Shown here one piece after another: positions 1-6,637 of a stretch of 12,298 nucleotides of DNA. The translations under genes were made by a program, and so were the position numbers. Position 1 is the stretch's first letter. The number at the start of each line of letters is the position of its first letter. Source of the DNA: Frankiales bacterium (GTDB lineage Bacteria; Actinomycetota; Actinomycetes; Mycobacteriales; SCTD01); NCBI GenBank assembly GCA_025464795.1, contig JAODNB010000218.1:1-12298 (forward strand), in the 5' to 3' direction. Below the pieces are notes generated by a model. That model saw only the letters and a list, made by a program, of their open reading frames with translations, had not been told where the DNA came from and did no database searches.

Positions 1-202
1 CTGCCGCCCGGCGCCGAGCCCGACAACTCGCCCCGGCCCGTACCAGCCGCACGGCGATGACGTGACGTACGTGAAGGACCACACGTACGCGACCCCCGGG
101 ACGTACACCATCACCGTGACCGTCGACTCCGGCAACGCCGACTGCCGCCCGAACGGGCCGGCGCCGGAGACGGCTACGGCCCGCCTCACGGTCACCGTCT
201 GA
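1..202 (+). CDS. C-terminal end of a PKD-like surface or secreted protein (partial)
   Basis: The reading frame is open from base 2 to a TGA at 200-202, giving 66 residues; the start lies outside the window. The segment HTYATPGTYTITVTV is the classic last-strand signature of PKD/immunoglobulin-like beta-sandwich domains, which serve as spacers or binding modules in exported proteins. The chain ends in LTVTV, as expected for a final beta strand, and has two cysteines (first residue and about residue 50) that could form a disulphide in an exported protein. It has no LPXTG motif or C-terminal membrane anchor. The rest of the protein, including any catalytic domain, is not visible. The domain type is recognised from the motif; export is inferred. 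Confidence 0.6.
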   Translation, partial: CRPAPSPTTRPGPYQPHGDDVTYVKDHTYATPGTYTITVTVDSGNADCRPNGPAPETATARLTVTV

Positions 203-243
203 GCCTGCGTCCACAGGTCCCAGGGCCGGGGCCTCGGGCCGAC

Positions 244-258
244 TAACGTGTCGACGTG
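244..258 (+). promoter_or_regulatory. Candidate leaderless promoter of dinG
   Basis: TAACGT at 244-249 fits the actinobacterial -10 form TAnnnT. Six bases later comes the GTG start at 256. No Shine-Dalgarno sequence lies between the previous stop and this GTG, so transcription probably starts at or within a base of the start codon and the mRNA is leaderless. I see no convincing -35 hexamer. Confidence 0.45.
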
Positions 259-2292
259 AGCAAGGCTGGAGACCTCCTGGACGTCGCCCTGGCGGCGGTG
301 CCGGGGGCCCAGACCCGCGAGGGCCAGCACACGATGGCCGAGGCGGTCGCCAGGGCCCTGCGCAGCGGCGAGCACCTGCTGGTCCAGGCGGGTACCGGCA
401 CCGGCAAGTCGCTCGCCTACCTCGTCCCTGCCATCGCTTCCGGCAAGCGGGTCGTGGTGGCGACCGCGACGAAGGCGCTCCAGGCGCAGCTCGTCGACAA
501 GGACCTGCCGCGGCTCGCCGACGCGCTGGAGTCGGCCCTCGGGCGCAAGCCCAGGTACGCCCTGGCGAAGGGCCGCTCCAACTACGTCTGCCTCCAGCAG
601 CTGAACCTCGGGCCGGGGGCCCGCGAGCCCGAGCAGGACGAGCTGTGGGACGGGCCCACGTCGATGATCGGTCAGCAGGTCGTCCAGCTCAGGGAGTGGG
701 CCTCCGAGGCAGTGACGGGCGACCGGGACGAGGTGCCGTTCCCGGTCAGCGACCGCGCCTGGCGCCAGGTCTCGGTGACCGCCCGCGAGTGCCTCGGCAG
801 CAAGTGCCCTGACCGCGTCGAGTGCTTCGCGGAGAAGGCGCGTGAGGAGGCGAAGGAGGCCGACATCGTCGTCGCCAACCACGCCCTGCTCGCGGTCGCG
901 ACGTTCGGCGGGGTGCCCGTGCTGCCCGAGCACGACGCGGTCGTGCTCGACGAGGCCCACGAGTTCGTCAGCTCGGCGACCGATGCACTGACCCACGAGC
1001 TGTCGGCCCCCTCCGCCCGCCGCCAGGCCGGTGCTGCGAAGGCCTTCGTCGGCGAGGTCACGCACGAGAAGCTCGAGGACGCGCACGCGGTCCTCGAAGG
1101 AGTGGTCCAGGGCCTGTTCCCCGGGTGGATCCCTGAGCTCCCCGAGCAGCTCATCAACGCCCTCGGGGTCGTCGAGTCCTCCTTCGCCCAGGCAGCCACC
1201 GAGGTCGCGGGGGAGAAGGAGGAGGACGAGGTCAGCCAGGCCCGACGGGACCAGGTGAAGAACGGCCTGGCCGAGATCGCCGAAGCGGCAGGGGAGCTGC
1301 GGTCTCCGGGGGTGCGGTCCGCCGTCTACGTCACCAACGACCGCGTCCTGCGCGTCAGTCCGCTCTGGGTGGGTGGTGCGGTGCACGACCGGCTTTTCGG
1401 GGAGTGCACCGTGATCGCCACCTCAGCGACCCTGACACTGGGTGGGTCCTTCCGGCACACGGCGAACGAGCTCGGCCTGACCTGGATGGCAGGGTCGGAG
1501 TACGGAGTGAAAGCGCCTCCACCTCGGGATGAGGCGGCCGTCGACGAGGCCCTCGCACGCGAGACGCCGCCTGCCCGGTGGAGCTACCTCGACGTGGGGA
1601 GCCCGTTCGACTACTCGCGGCAAGGGCAGCTGTACATCGCACGGGACCTCCCCGACCCCGGCAAGCAGTCGGTGGCGTGGCAGGCAGCGGTCGACGACCT
1701 GTGTGCCACGCTCGTCGAGGCCGCGGGCGGCCGGACCCTCGCGCTGTTCTCCTCGACGGCAGCCGCGGCGAGGGCAGCAGCGGCCGTGCGCGCCAAGACC
1801 GACCTGCCGGTCCTCCTGCAGGGCGAGGACACCCCCGGTGCCCTGACGCACCGCTTCGCCTCGGACGCCCGTACCTGCCTGTTCGGCACGCGGTCCTTCT
1901 GGCAGGGCGTCGACGTGCCCGGATCCGCCTGCCAGCTGGTGATCCTCGACCGGATCCCGTTCCCGCACGTCGACGATCCGCTCATGAAGGCCCGGCTCGC
2001 CGACGCCGGTAGCCGGGGCTTCATGGACGTCACGCTGCCACCGGCTGCGGTCCTGCTCGCACAGGGCGCGGGACGGCTGATCCGGGCAACCACCGACCGC
2101 GGCATCGTCGTGGTCATGGACCCCCGGCTGTGGACCGCTCAGTACGGTGACGTCCTGCTCAAGACCCTTCCCGGCTTCTACCCGGCACGGTCGCTCGACA
2201 CGGTTCTCGCCTCGTTGAAGGCCATCGACGAGCAGGCCGAGCCGATCCGCGAACCGGGACCGCCGCCCTCGGCCCGGCGTCGAGCGCGCTAG
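256..2292 (+). CDS. dinG: ATP-dependent DNA helicase, DinG/XPD (Rad3) family
   Basis: This is a 678-aa superfamily 2 helicase of the DinG type, which unwinds DNA 5'->3' and resolves replication-blocking structures such as R-loops and G-quadruplexes. The motifs appear in order: Walker A GTGTGKS at residues 46-52; an iron-sulphur domain with four cysteines at about C112, C179, C184 and C190, the spacing of the DinG/XPD [4Fe-4S] cluster; ANHALL near 207; the DEAH box at 232-235; SAT at 390-392; FWQGVDVPG at 548-556; and motif VI QGAGRLIR at 603-610. Length is normal for actinobacterial DinG. There is no added exonuclease domain. The tail is proline- and arginine-rich. The GTG start is supported by the adjacent -10-like hexamer and by the helicase sequence beginning soon after it. 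The TAG stop overlaps the stop of the convergent gene on a single CTAG. Confidence 0.93.
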   Translation: MSKAGDLLDVALAAVPGAQTREGQHTMAEAVARALRSGEHLLVQAGTGTGKSLAYLVPAIASGKRVVVATATKALQAQLVDKDLPRLADALESALGRKPRYALAKGRSNYVCLQQLNLGPGAREPEQDELWDGPTSMIGQQVVQLREWASEAVTGDRDEVPFPVSDRAWRQVSVTARECLGSKCPDRVECFAEKAREEAKEADIVVANHALLAVATFGGVPVLPEHDAVVLDEAHEFVSSATDALTHELSAPSARRQAGAAKAFVGEVTHEKLEDAHAVLEGVVQGLFPGWIPELPEQLINALGVVESSFAQAATEVAGEKEEDEVSQARRDQVKNGLAEIAEAAGELRSPGVRSAVYVTNDRVLRVSPLWVGGAVHDRLFGECTVIATSATLTLGGSFRHTANELGLTWMAGSEYGVKAPPPRDEAAVDEALARETPPARWSYLDVGSPFDYSRQGQLYIARDLPDPGKQSVAWQAAVDDLCATLVEAAGGRTLALFSSTAAAARAAAAVRAKTDLPVLLQGEDTPGALTHRFASDARTCLFGTRSFWQGVDVPGSACQLVILDRIPFPHVDDPLMKARLADAGSRGFMDVTLPPAAVLLAQGAGRLIRATTDRGIVVVMDPRLWTAQYGDVLLKTLPGFYPARSLDTVLASLKAIDEQAEPIREPGPPPSARRRAR

Positions 2293-2957
2293 CGGTTCCA
2301 GGGGGCGCTCGTCAGGTGCTGGTCGAGGGCCCCGCCGGGCCTGCACTCGGCAGAGACGTAGTCCGTCGGCATGTCCGGGTAGACCGTGAGCCAGTAGGTG
2401 ACGGCCAGCAGGTAGGCCTGCTTCGGCGTCGCACCGAGCAGGGTCGCTGTCGTGCGGTCGCGCTGCACGGCCTTGCACTCCGCGCTCGCCTCACTGGTGT
2501 CACCGCGCATGTGCATCGACTCGTGGGTCAGCACGTGCACCGCGACGACCTCGTCCCGTGAGGGGTGGTCGCGGCCGCCCTTGAGGTACCTGCGCAGCTC
2601 CTTGCACGGGTCGCGCTTGAGAGTCGTCCTGGGCAACGGGACGCCGTCGGAGTCGTAGGGCACGTACCCGAGCTCGTTGCCCACGTCCACCAGGGCCCCT
2701 GCGGTGGTCTGGCAGTGGACGCCGACCCGGTGCCCGACGAGCGCAGAGGCCGCCCGCGACAGCCGGCTCTCCTCGAGATGGCGCTGCACGCCGGGGATCA
2801 CGGCTGCAACGCTCAAGACGGCCAGGACCGAGACGCTCCAAACGGGGAACGTCCGTGGCCGTCCCAAGGAGTCCCGACGGCGGGTGCTCCAGTGGCCCAC
2901 GACGCCGACAGCGACCAGCCCGGAGGCGGCGCTGACCACGCCGAGGAGCGACGACAC
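2289..2957 (-). CDS. Predicted membrane-anchored HExxH (zincin-like) protein
   Basis: From the GTG at 2957 this encodes 222 aa. Two hydrophobic segments (about residues 4-22 and 37-56) are followed by a soluble domain. That domain carries HESMH at 145-149, a match to the HExxH zinc-metallopeptidase motif, and an acidic stretch ending in SAEC at 158-161, whose glutamates could supply the third zinc ligand as in gluzincins. Cysteines near 82, 118, 161 and 205 could form disulphides if the domain is extracytoplasmic. I recognise the arrangement from hypothetical actinobacterial proteins but know no characterised function; peptidase activity is inferred. The start is uncertain. GTG 2957 follows GATCTT by 6 nt, a weak leaderless pattern, and upstream extension would run into the divergent crotonase gene. 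It is convergent with dinG, sharing one CTAG for both stops. Confidence 0.68.
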   Translation of the reverse strand: MSSLLGVVSAASGLVAVGVVGHWSTRRRDSLGRPRTFPVWSVSVLAVLSVAAVIPGVQRHLEESRLSRAASALVGHRVGVHCQTTAGALVDVGNELGYVPYDSDGVPLPRTTLKRDPCKELRRYLKGGRDHPSRDEVVAVHVLTHESMHMRGDTSEASAECKAVQRDRTTATLLGATPKQAYLLAVTYWLTVYPDMPTDYVSAECRPGGALDQHLTSAPWNR

Positions 2958-3005
2958 CTGATCAAGATCGGCCCGTCGCAGGCCGCCCTGAACCCGTCGG
3001 GAAAG

Positions 3006-3818
3006 ATGGAGTCCGTGAACACCGAGCTCGGGGACGCCGAGGGCCTGCTGCTGGTGACCCGTCACGAGGGCGTCGCCACCGTGACGCTCAACCGGCCGGA
3101 CAAGCACAACGCCATCAACCTCGCGATGTGGCAGGCCTTCTCGCGCATCATGCCTGCGCTCGATGCGGACGCCGACATCGACGTCGTGGTCTTCCGCGGC
3201 CCTGCAGGCGGCCCCTTCAGCGCCGGGGCCGACATCAGCGAGTTCACGACGCTGCGTCGCACCCCGGAGGACGCCGAGCGCTACGGCGAGGCGGTGACGG
3301 GCGGAGAGCGCGCGATCATGGCGTTCTCGAAGCCCACGGTCGCGATGATCGAGGGGTTCGCGATCGGCGGCGGATCGCAGGTGGCTCTCGCCTGCGACCT
3401 GCGGCTGTGCGAGCCTCGGTCGCGCTTCGGGATCACGCCTGCCAAGCTCGGGATCGTCTACGCCCTGCAGTCCACGGCACGCCTCACCGATGTGGTGGGG
3501 CCCGCGTGGGCCTCGTACATCCTCATGACCGGGGATCTCGTGGATGCCTCGACCGCGCTGCGGATCGGTCTGGTGCACGAGGTCACGTCCGATCTCGAGA
3601 GCCGAACGCAGTCGCTCGTCGCCACCCTGTCCCAACGCGCGCGAGTGTCACTGGTCGGGGCCAAGGCCCTCATCGCGAAGGCCTCGGCAGGGGAGCGCGC
3701 CGATGACGAGGAGAGCCGGCAGCACTACCACGACTCGCTGCACAGCCCGGAGTACCGCGAGGGCGTGGATGCCTTCCTGGCCAAGCGATCCCCGGACTTC
3801 AAGGCCGTACGAGGCTGA
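3006..3818 (+). CDS. Crotonase (enoyl-CoA hydratase/isomerase) family protein with non-canonical active site
   Basis: A 270-aa crotonase-fold protein that would act on an acyl-CoA in the cytoplasm. The N-terminal strand (VATVTLNRPDKHNAI, 23-37), the oxyanion-loop segment FSAGADI (71-77) and the GFAIGGGSQVALACDLR helix start (118-133) are clear. The two glutamates that catalyse hydration in classical enoyl-CoA hydratases are absent: the GGGCE position is GGGSQ (Q125), and the PE of the second motif is replaced within FGITPAKLGIVY (141-152). The TPxxLGxxY segment and the tail SPEYREGVDAFLAKRSPDF resemble methylmalonyl-CoA decarboxylase-like members such as E. coli ScpB, and Y152 aligns with the ScpB active-site tyrosine. 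The reaction is therefore open. ATG 3006 and GTG 3015 are both possible starts; AAAGAT lies 7 nt before the GTG. It is convergent with the spermidine-synthase-like gene across 3 nt. Confidence 0.85.
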   Translation: MESVNTELGDAEGLLLVTRHEGVATVTLNRPDKHNAINLAMWQAFSRIMPALDADADIDVVVFRGPAGGPFSAGADISEFTTLRRTPEDAERYGEAVTGGERAIMAFSKPTVAMIEGFAIGGGSQVALACDLRLCEPRSRFGITPAKLGIVYALQSTARLTDVVGPAWASYILMTGDLVDASTALRIGLVHEVTSDLESRTQSLVATLSQRARVSLVGAKALIAKASAGERADDEESRQHYHDSLHSPEYREGVDAFLAKRSPDFKAVRG

Positions 3819-3821
3819 CGC

Positions 3822-4655
3822 TCAGGACTCGAACAGGCTCGCGGGAGGCAGGGGTGCGACCGGCGGAGCCAGGTCCGTGGTGGTTCGCGCGCCGCGCAGG
3901 AAGGTCCGCACGTCCTCCACGCGGGCCCGTCCGATGGAACGCGCCGTGACCCGCCGGAGATCGTCCACGGCGAAGGGCCGGTCGGAGCCGGCGAGGACGA
4001 CGTTGCCGAACCGCCGTCCGCGCAGCAGCCCCGGGTCGGCCAGCACCACGGCGTGCGCGAACACGGCCGCCAGGTTGGCCGCCTGCCCACGCGCGAAGGC
4101 CAGGGTCCCGGAGTCGGCCACGTTCATGGCGTACACCCCTCCGGGGGCGAGCACGGCTGCGACCTCCGCCACGTGCTCGAGCGTCGCGAGGTGGCTCGGG
4201 ACCTGCGCACCGACGAAGACGTCGCCGACGACCACGTCGCTCGTCCCCGGTGCGAGGTGCGTGAGCGCCTCGCGGCCGTCCCCGACCCTCAGCCGGAAGC
4301 CCTGCGTCCCGAGCTGCTGGCGCACCACCTCGACGAGGAGGTCGTCCGCCTCGATGACGACCTGCGTCGAGCCCGGCCGGGTTGCCGCCAGGTAGCGCGG
4401 CAGCGTGCACGCCCCGCCGCCGAGGTGCACCACCCGGAGGGGGAGGTCGGGCTCGAACTGCGACTCGATGACATCGGCGAGCAGCCGGACGTACTCGAAG
4501 TCCAGGTGCCGCAGGTCATCCAGGTCCACGTAGGACTGCGGGGTGCCGTCGACGAGGAGCATCCACCCCGCCGGCCGGTCGAGGTCCCGGACCAGCTCCG
4601 CCGCACCGAACCGCACCGGCCAGGTCCCACCGGTCGGTGTCTTGGTCGCTGGCAT
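3822..4655 (-). CDS. Spermidine-synthase-like protein (SAM-dependent methyltransferase fold)
   Basis: A 277-aa protein with the layout of the spermidine/spermine synthase superfamily: an N-terminal beta domain containing DGTPQSYVDLDD (36-47), then a Rossmann fold with the nucleotide-binding loop HLGGGACTLPRYL (77-89), an acidic residue after strand 2 (E102), GDGREAL (125-131) and the DVFVGAQVPSHL segment (145-156). True SpeE enzymes have GGGDG in the first loop and a catalytic aspartate followed by a DP.GP segment near the later loop; here these are GGGAC and GDVFVGA. Polyamine synthesis is therefore doubtful, and the substrate is unknown. Such stand-alone homologues, lacking the fused membrane domain found in some relatives, are common in actinobacteria. 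It is the last gene of a minus-strand string, 24 nt after DUF3039. AGGGAAG just before the ATG is a weak, close Shine-Dalgarno. Confidence 0.82.
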   Translation of the reverse strand: MPATKTPTGGTWPVRFGAAELVRDLDRPAGWMLLVDGTPQSYVDLDDLRHLDFEYVRLLADVIESQFEPDLPLRVVHLGGGACTLPRYLAATRPGSTQVVIEADDLLVEVVRQQLGTQGFRLRVGDGREALTHLAPGTSDVVVGDVFVGAQVPSHLATLEHVAEVAAVLAPGGVYAMNVADSGTLAFARGQAANLAAVFAHAVVLADPGLLRGRRFGNVVLAGSDRPFAVDDLRRVTARSIGRARVEDVRTFLRGARTTTDLAPPVAPLPPASLFES

Positions 4656-4679
4656 GGCTTCCCTAGCCCGCGGTGACGC

Positions 4680-4940
4680 TCAGCTGATCTCGCCGCCCTT
4701 GCCGTCCGTGCGGATGTCGGCGATGTCCTTGCAGGTGTCGCAGATGGGCAGCTGCTTCGGATCCTTGCTCGGTGTGAAGACGTGCCCGCAGAGCGCCTCG
4801 ACCGGCGTGCCGAGGATGTAGGCCTCAGTCACCTTGCTCGGGTCCTTCACGATGTGGGCGCACGAGCCGGGGTCCTGGAGCTCGCGCTCCTCGGTCCGCT
4901 CCTCGATGAGGGTGCTGCTGCCGAGGTGAGGGGTCGTCAT
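4680..4940 (-). CDS. DUF3039 family protein
   Basis: This 86-aa protein matches the actinobacterial DUF3039 family by its pattern: an acidic N-terminus, then CAHIVK (27-32), the central ALCGHVF (49-55) and the C-terminal ICDTCKDI (66-73). The histidine near 29 with C51, C67 and C70 looks like a zinc-ribbon-type metal site; H53 and C27 are further possible ligands. The family's function is not established, so none is assigned. The ATG at 4940 has no Shine-Dalgarno sequence. A TAGCGT hexamer that includes the upstream gene's stop codon lies 8 nt before it, suggesting its own leaderless promoter in addition to any read-through from the membrane-protein gene 11 nt upstream. Confidence 0.88.
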   Translation of the reverse strand: MTTPHLGSSTLIEERTEERELQDPGSCAHIVKDPSKVTEAYILGTPVEALCGHVFTPSKDPKQLPICDTCKDIADIRTDGKGGEIS

Positions 4941-4948
4941 GACCAGTA

Positions 4949-4954
4949 ACGCTA
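4949..4954 (-). promoter_or_regulatory. Candidate -10 element for DUF3039, overlapping the upstream stop codon
   Basis: Read on the minus strand, TAGCGT runs from 4954 to 4949 and fits TAnnnT. Its first three bases are the TAG stop of the preceding gene. The DUF3039 ATG begins 8 nt later with no Shine-Dalgarno between, so a leaderless transcript is plausible. No clear -35 is visible. Confidence 0.35.
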
Positions 4955-5203
4955 CGCCGCCTCGATGAGGTACTTCTCGAGGTCCCGCAGGCCGCGGGTT
5001 GCCTCGGCCGACAGGAAGCGCTCACTCGGGCTGAGCGGGCTCAGCCCTGGAGGCGGCCGGTGCCCCTCCGGGAGCAAGACGTCCTCAGCGATGAACGGGT
5101 CGTCCTCGACGGCGCGCGCTGCGAACCACCGAGCCACACCCAGGGCGACGACTGCTGCGAGCAGCACGCTCCCCACGCACATTGCGATCACCGTCACGAC
5201 CAT
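4952..5203 (-). CDS. Small single-pass membrane protein of unknown function
   Basis: From the ATG at 5203 this encodes 83 aa. Residues 3-27 form one long hydrophobic helix ending in ARWFAAR, so the positive-inside rule places the C-terminal part in the cytoplasm. That part has an acidic stretch, a proline-rich linker (about 49-60) and an ending SAEATRGLRDLEKYLIEAA that should be helical. The start is chosen because GAGAGG lies 6 nt upstream of the ATG; an in-frame upstream extension is open but lacks coding character. I do not recognise a family. It heads the minus-strand string with DUF3039 and the spermidine-synthase-like gene and is divergent from the sigma-region-4-like gene. Confidence 0.62.
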   Translation of the reverse strand: MVVTVIAMCVGSVLLAAVVALGVARWFAARAVEDDPFIAEDVLLPEGHRPPPGLSPLSPSERFLSAEATRGLRDLEKYLIEAA

Positions 5204-5330
5204 GGCGCACCTCTCGAGAGCCTCGTAGTGGCTGTCGGCAGGAAGGGCCCGCGGCATGAGGGCTGAACGCCGCGCGGATGCGGGATCCACAGACGCCGCC
5301 TGGGGGACTGCAGAACACGGCGGATGCGAC

Positions 5331-5336
5331 TAGCGT
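5331..5336 (+). promoter_or_regulatory. Candidate -10 element upstream of the structured leader
   Basis: TAGCGT fits TAnnnT and would put the transcription start near 5341-5343, exactly where the 5' arm of the outer leader stem begins. The -35 region (about 5306-5313) is not a good match to TTGACA. Support comes mainly from the coincidence with the RNA structure and from the similar hexamers before other genes in the window. Confidence 0.4.
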
Positions 5337-5339
5337 GGG

Positions 5340-5458
5340 CGTCGCACCAGTCCATACATGGCCCCCGGTCCCAAAAGCGTCGCTTCGAGCGACACACCGC
5401 CGTGAGGCGACCTGAGGGCTGGTGCGACGGCCGTCCCGGGGGAGACCCCGGGACGGCC
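5340..5458 (+). ncRNA. Structured 5' leader or small RNA (candidate cis-regulatory element)
   Basis: This 119-nt stretch before the 99-aa gene has nested inverted repeats. The outer stem pairs 5340-5350 with 5419-5429 (11 perfect pairs, CGTCGCACCAG). Inside it are a 6-bp hairpin (5379-5384 with 5388-5393) and a 4-bp hairpin with a GUGA loop (5398-5401 with 5406-5409). An alternative GGTC/GACC pairing (5367-5370 with 5409-5412) competes with the second. Directly after the outer stem is a perfect 13-bp GC hairpin, 5429-5441 with 5446-5458, closed by a GAGA (GNRA) tetraloop. It ends 21 nt before the ATG and leaves the Shine-Dalgarno free. The two 3' elements share base 5429. I do not recognise a known riboswitch class. 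It could be a ligand- or protein-sensing leader, an attenuator, or a stand-alone small RNA ended by the last hairpin, although no U-tract follows. Confidence 0.45.
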
Positions 5459-5479
5459 ACCACGGCGAAGGAGGCGGCG

Positions 5480-5779
5480 ATGGGCGACGGGCCGTCGAGG
5501 GCGCGCACGATGCCCCCGCACGAGGTCGACCAGCACGGGGCTCTCGAGGCCACCCACGAGGCCGAGCTGGTCCACCGGCTGGAGCTCGCCCTCGGGCAGC
5601 TCCCGGAGGCCGAGCGGACGGCCGTGGTCAGCGCGATCGGGTTCGCCGGTGGCTCGGTGGGCGCGGCCATGGAGCTCGGCCTCGAGATCGACGACGCCGA
5701 TGCGCTGACGCGCAACGGGCTGCAGCTGCTGCGGGCAGCCCTGTCCGACCTGGACCCCCACGGTGCCCCGCTGCGGTGA
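5480..5779 (+). CDS. Small protein resembling sigma-70 region 4 (no region 2)
   Basis: From the ATG at 5480 this encodes 99 aa. The start is fixed by a strong Shine-Dalgarno, AAGGAGG at 5468-5474, 5 nt upstream. Residues 30-90 read like the helix-turn-helix of sigma-70 region 4: LELALGQLPEAERTAVV (34-50), then a short glycine-rich turn, the ELGLEIDDADALT segment (65-77) and a last helix RNGLQLLRAALSD (78-90), matching the usual order of leucine-rich helix, turn and recognition helix. The first 30 residues are polar and probably disordered. A core-binding region 2 is absent, so it cannot be a complete sigma factor. It could bind DNA, interact with RNA polymerase or be a relic. It is preceded by the structured leader and is convergent with the DMT gene, whose stop is 9 nt away. 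Confidence 0.6.
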   Translation: MGDGPSRARTMPPHEVDQHGALEATHEAELVHRLELALGQLPEAERTAVVSAIGFAGGSVGAAMELGLEIDDADALTRNGLQLLRAALSDLDPHGAPLR

Positions 5780-5788
5780 CCCGAGCTG

Positions 5789-6637
5789 CTAGGCGGAGAG
5801 GACGACAGGGGTGTCCGCCCGGCACAGCGCGAGCACGCCGGCGACGGACAGCACCGTCCCGGCCGCAGCGGCCGCCAGGCCCGCGCCGCTCCTGGGAAGG
5901 GCTTCGTGGAGCACCGTCACGGCCAGCACGACGCTGACGACCGGTTCGGCGACGGACAGCGCGGCCAGTGGGGCGCCGAGGTCCCCGCTCTGGAAGGCGA
6001 CCTGCGCCAGCAGCAGCCCGAGACCGCCGACGACCACGGCGGCGTAGAGGGCCCAGGACCCGAGCAGCTCGCTCCAGTCGGGGAACCGGTGAGCGCACAC
6101 GGCCAGCAGCACGGAGCCGGCTCCGATCGTGGCACCGGAGGCCAGCCCCGCGAGCATCCCGCCGAAGCGCGCCCGCCCCCGGACGGCCAGCAGCGCGAGC
6201 ACGATGGTGGTCAGCACGACCCCCGCGACCACCGCATCTGCGCGCGACGGCGTGTGCGACGACGGCGTGGAGGCGAGGGCTGGCCCGAGCAGGGCCAACC
6301 CCGACGAGCACAGCACGAGGCCCACGACCTCGTGCTGGTGCAGTCCCCGCCGTGCGAGCACCGCCGAGAGCAGGACCGCCAGGGGGAGCCCCGCGACCAG
6401 GAGGGTCTGCACGAGCGCGACGGAGCCGAGTCCGAGAGCCACCGCCTGCAACCCGACCGCGCCGACATCCGCGACGGAGCCGAGCACCCACAGCGGGCGC
6501 TTGACCAGGGACAGCAGCAGTCCCGGGTGCAGGGTGGGCTCGACCTGACCCGCCTCGCGGTGCTGCAACGCCGACGCGAGACCGAACATCGCCGCCGCTC
6601 CCAGAGCCGCCGTCGTCGCGAGCACGACGGAGGTCAT
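5789..6637 (-). CDS. DMT-superfamily (EamA/NIPA-like) membrane transporter
   Basis: A 282-aa, almost wholly hydrophobic protein with about nine or ten predicted helices in two similar halves, the plan of the drug/metabolite transporter superfamily. The N-terminal FGLASALQHREAG (18-30), RPLWVLGSVADVGAVGLQA (47-65) and ALVQTLLVAGLPLAVLL (74-90) match actinobacterial DMT proteins distantly related to NIPA/DUF803. The second half contains APLAALSVAEPVVSVVLA (222-239), the conserved EamA-type segment with a buried glutamate before the penultimate helix. The ATG overlaps the deacetylase stop as ATGA, so translation is coupled. The superfamily includes ArnE/ArnF-type lipid-sugar carriers as well as metabolite exporters. 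From its partners I infer a flippase for a glycolipid or lipid-linked sugar; a plain metabolite or ion transporter remains possible. Confidence 0.85.
   Translation of the reverse strand: MTSVVLATTAALGAAAMFGLASALQHREAGQVEPTLHPGLLLSLVKRPLWVLGSVADVGAVGLQAVALGLGSVALVQTLLVAGLPLAVLLSAVLARRGLHQHEVVGLVLCSSGLALLGPALASTPSSHTPSRADAVVAGVVLTTIVLALLAVRGRARFGGMLAGLASGATIGAGSVLLAVCAHRFPDWSELLGSWALYAAVVVGGLGLLLAQVAFQSGDLGAPLAALSVAEPVVSVVLAVTVLHEALPRSGAGLAAAAAGTVLSVAGVLALCRADTPVVLSA

Noticed and set aside
1423..2478. Long open frame antisense to dinG
   Set aside because: It is a shadow of dinG caused by high GC; its product is low-complexity R/G/P-rich with no family motif, whereas dinG has all helicase motifs.
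2565..3005. N-terminal extension of the crotonase frame
   Set aside because: The added 147 residues have no crotonase similarity and lie antisense to the HExxH gene; the family begins just after ATG 3006 or GTG 3015.
5284..5290. Single ATCCACA sequence near the divergent start region
   Set aside because: A lone partial DnaA-like match is expected by chance; only the cluster at 10621-10705 is notable.
5340..5458. Possible match to known riboswitches (SAM-IV, ydaO, TPP, fluoride, guanidine) or to a tRNA or SRP RNA
   Set aside because: I could not find the conserved core sequences of any of these by eye, so no class name is given.
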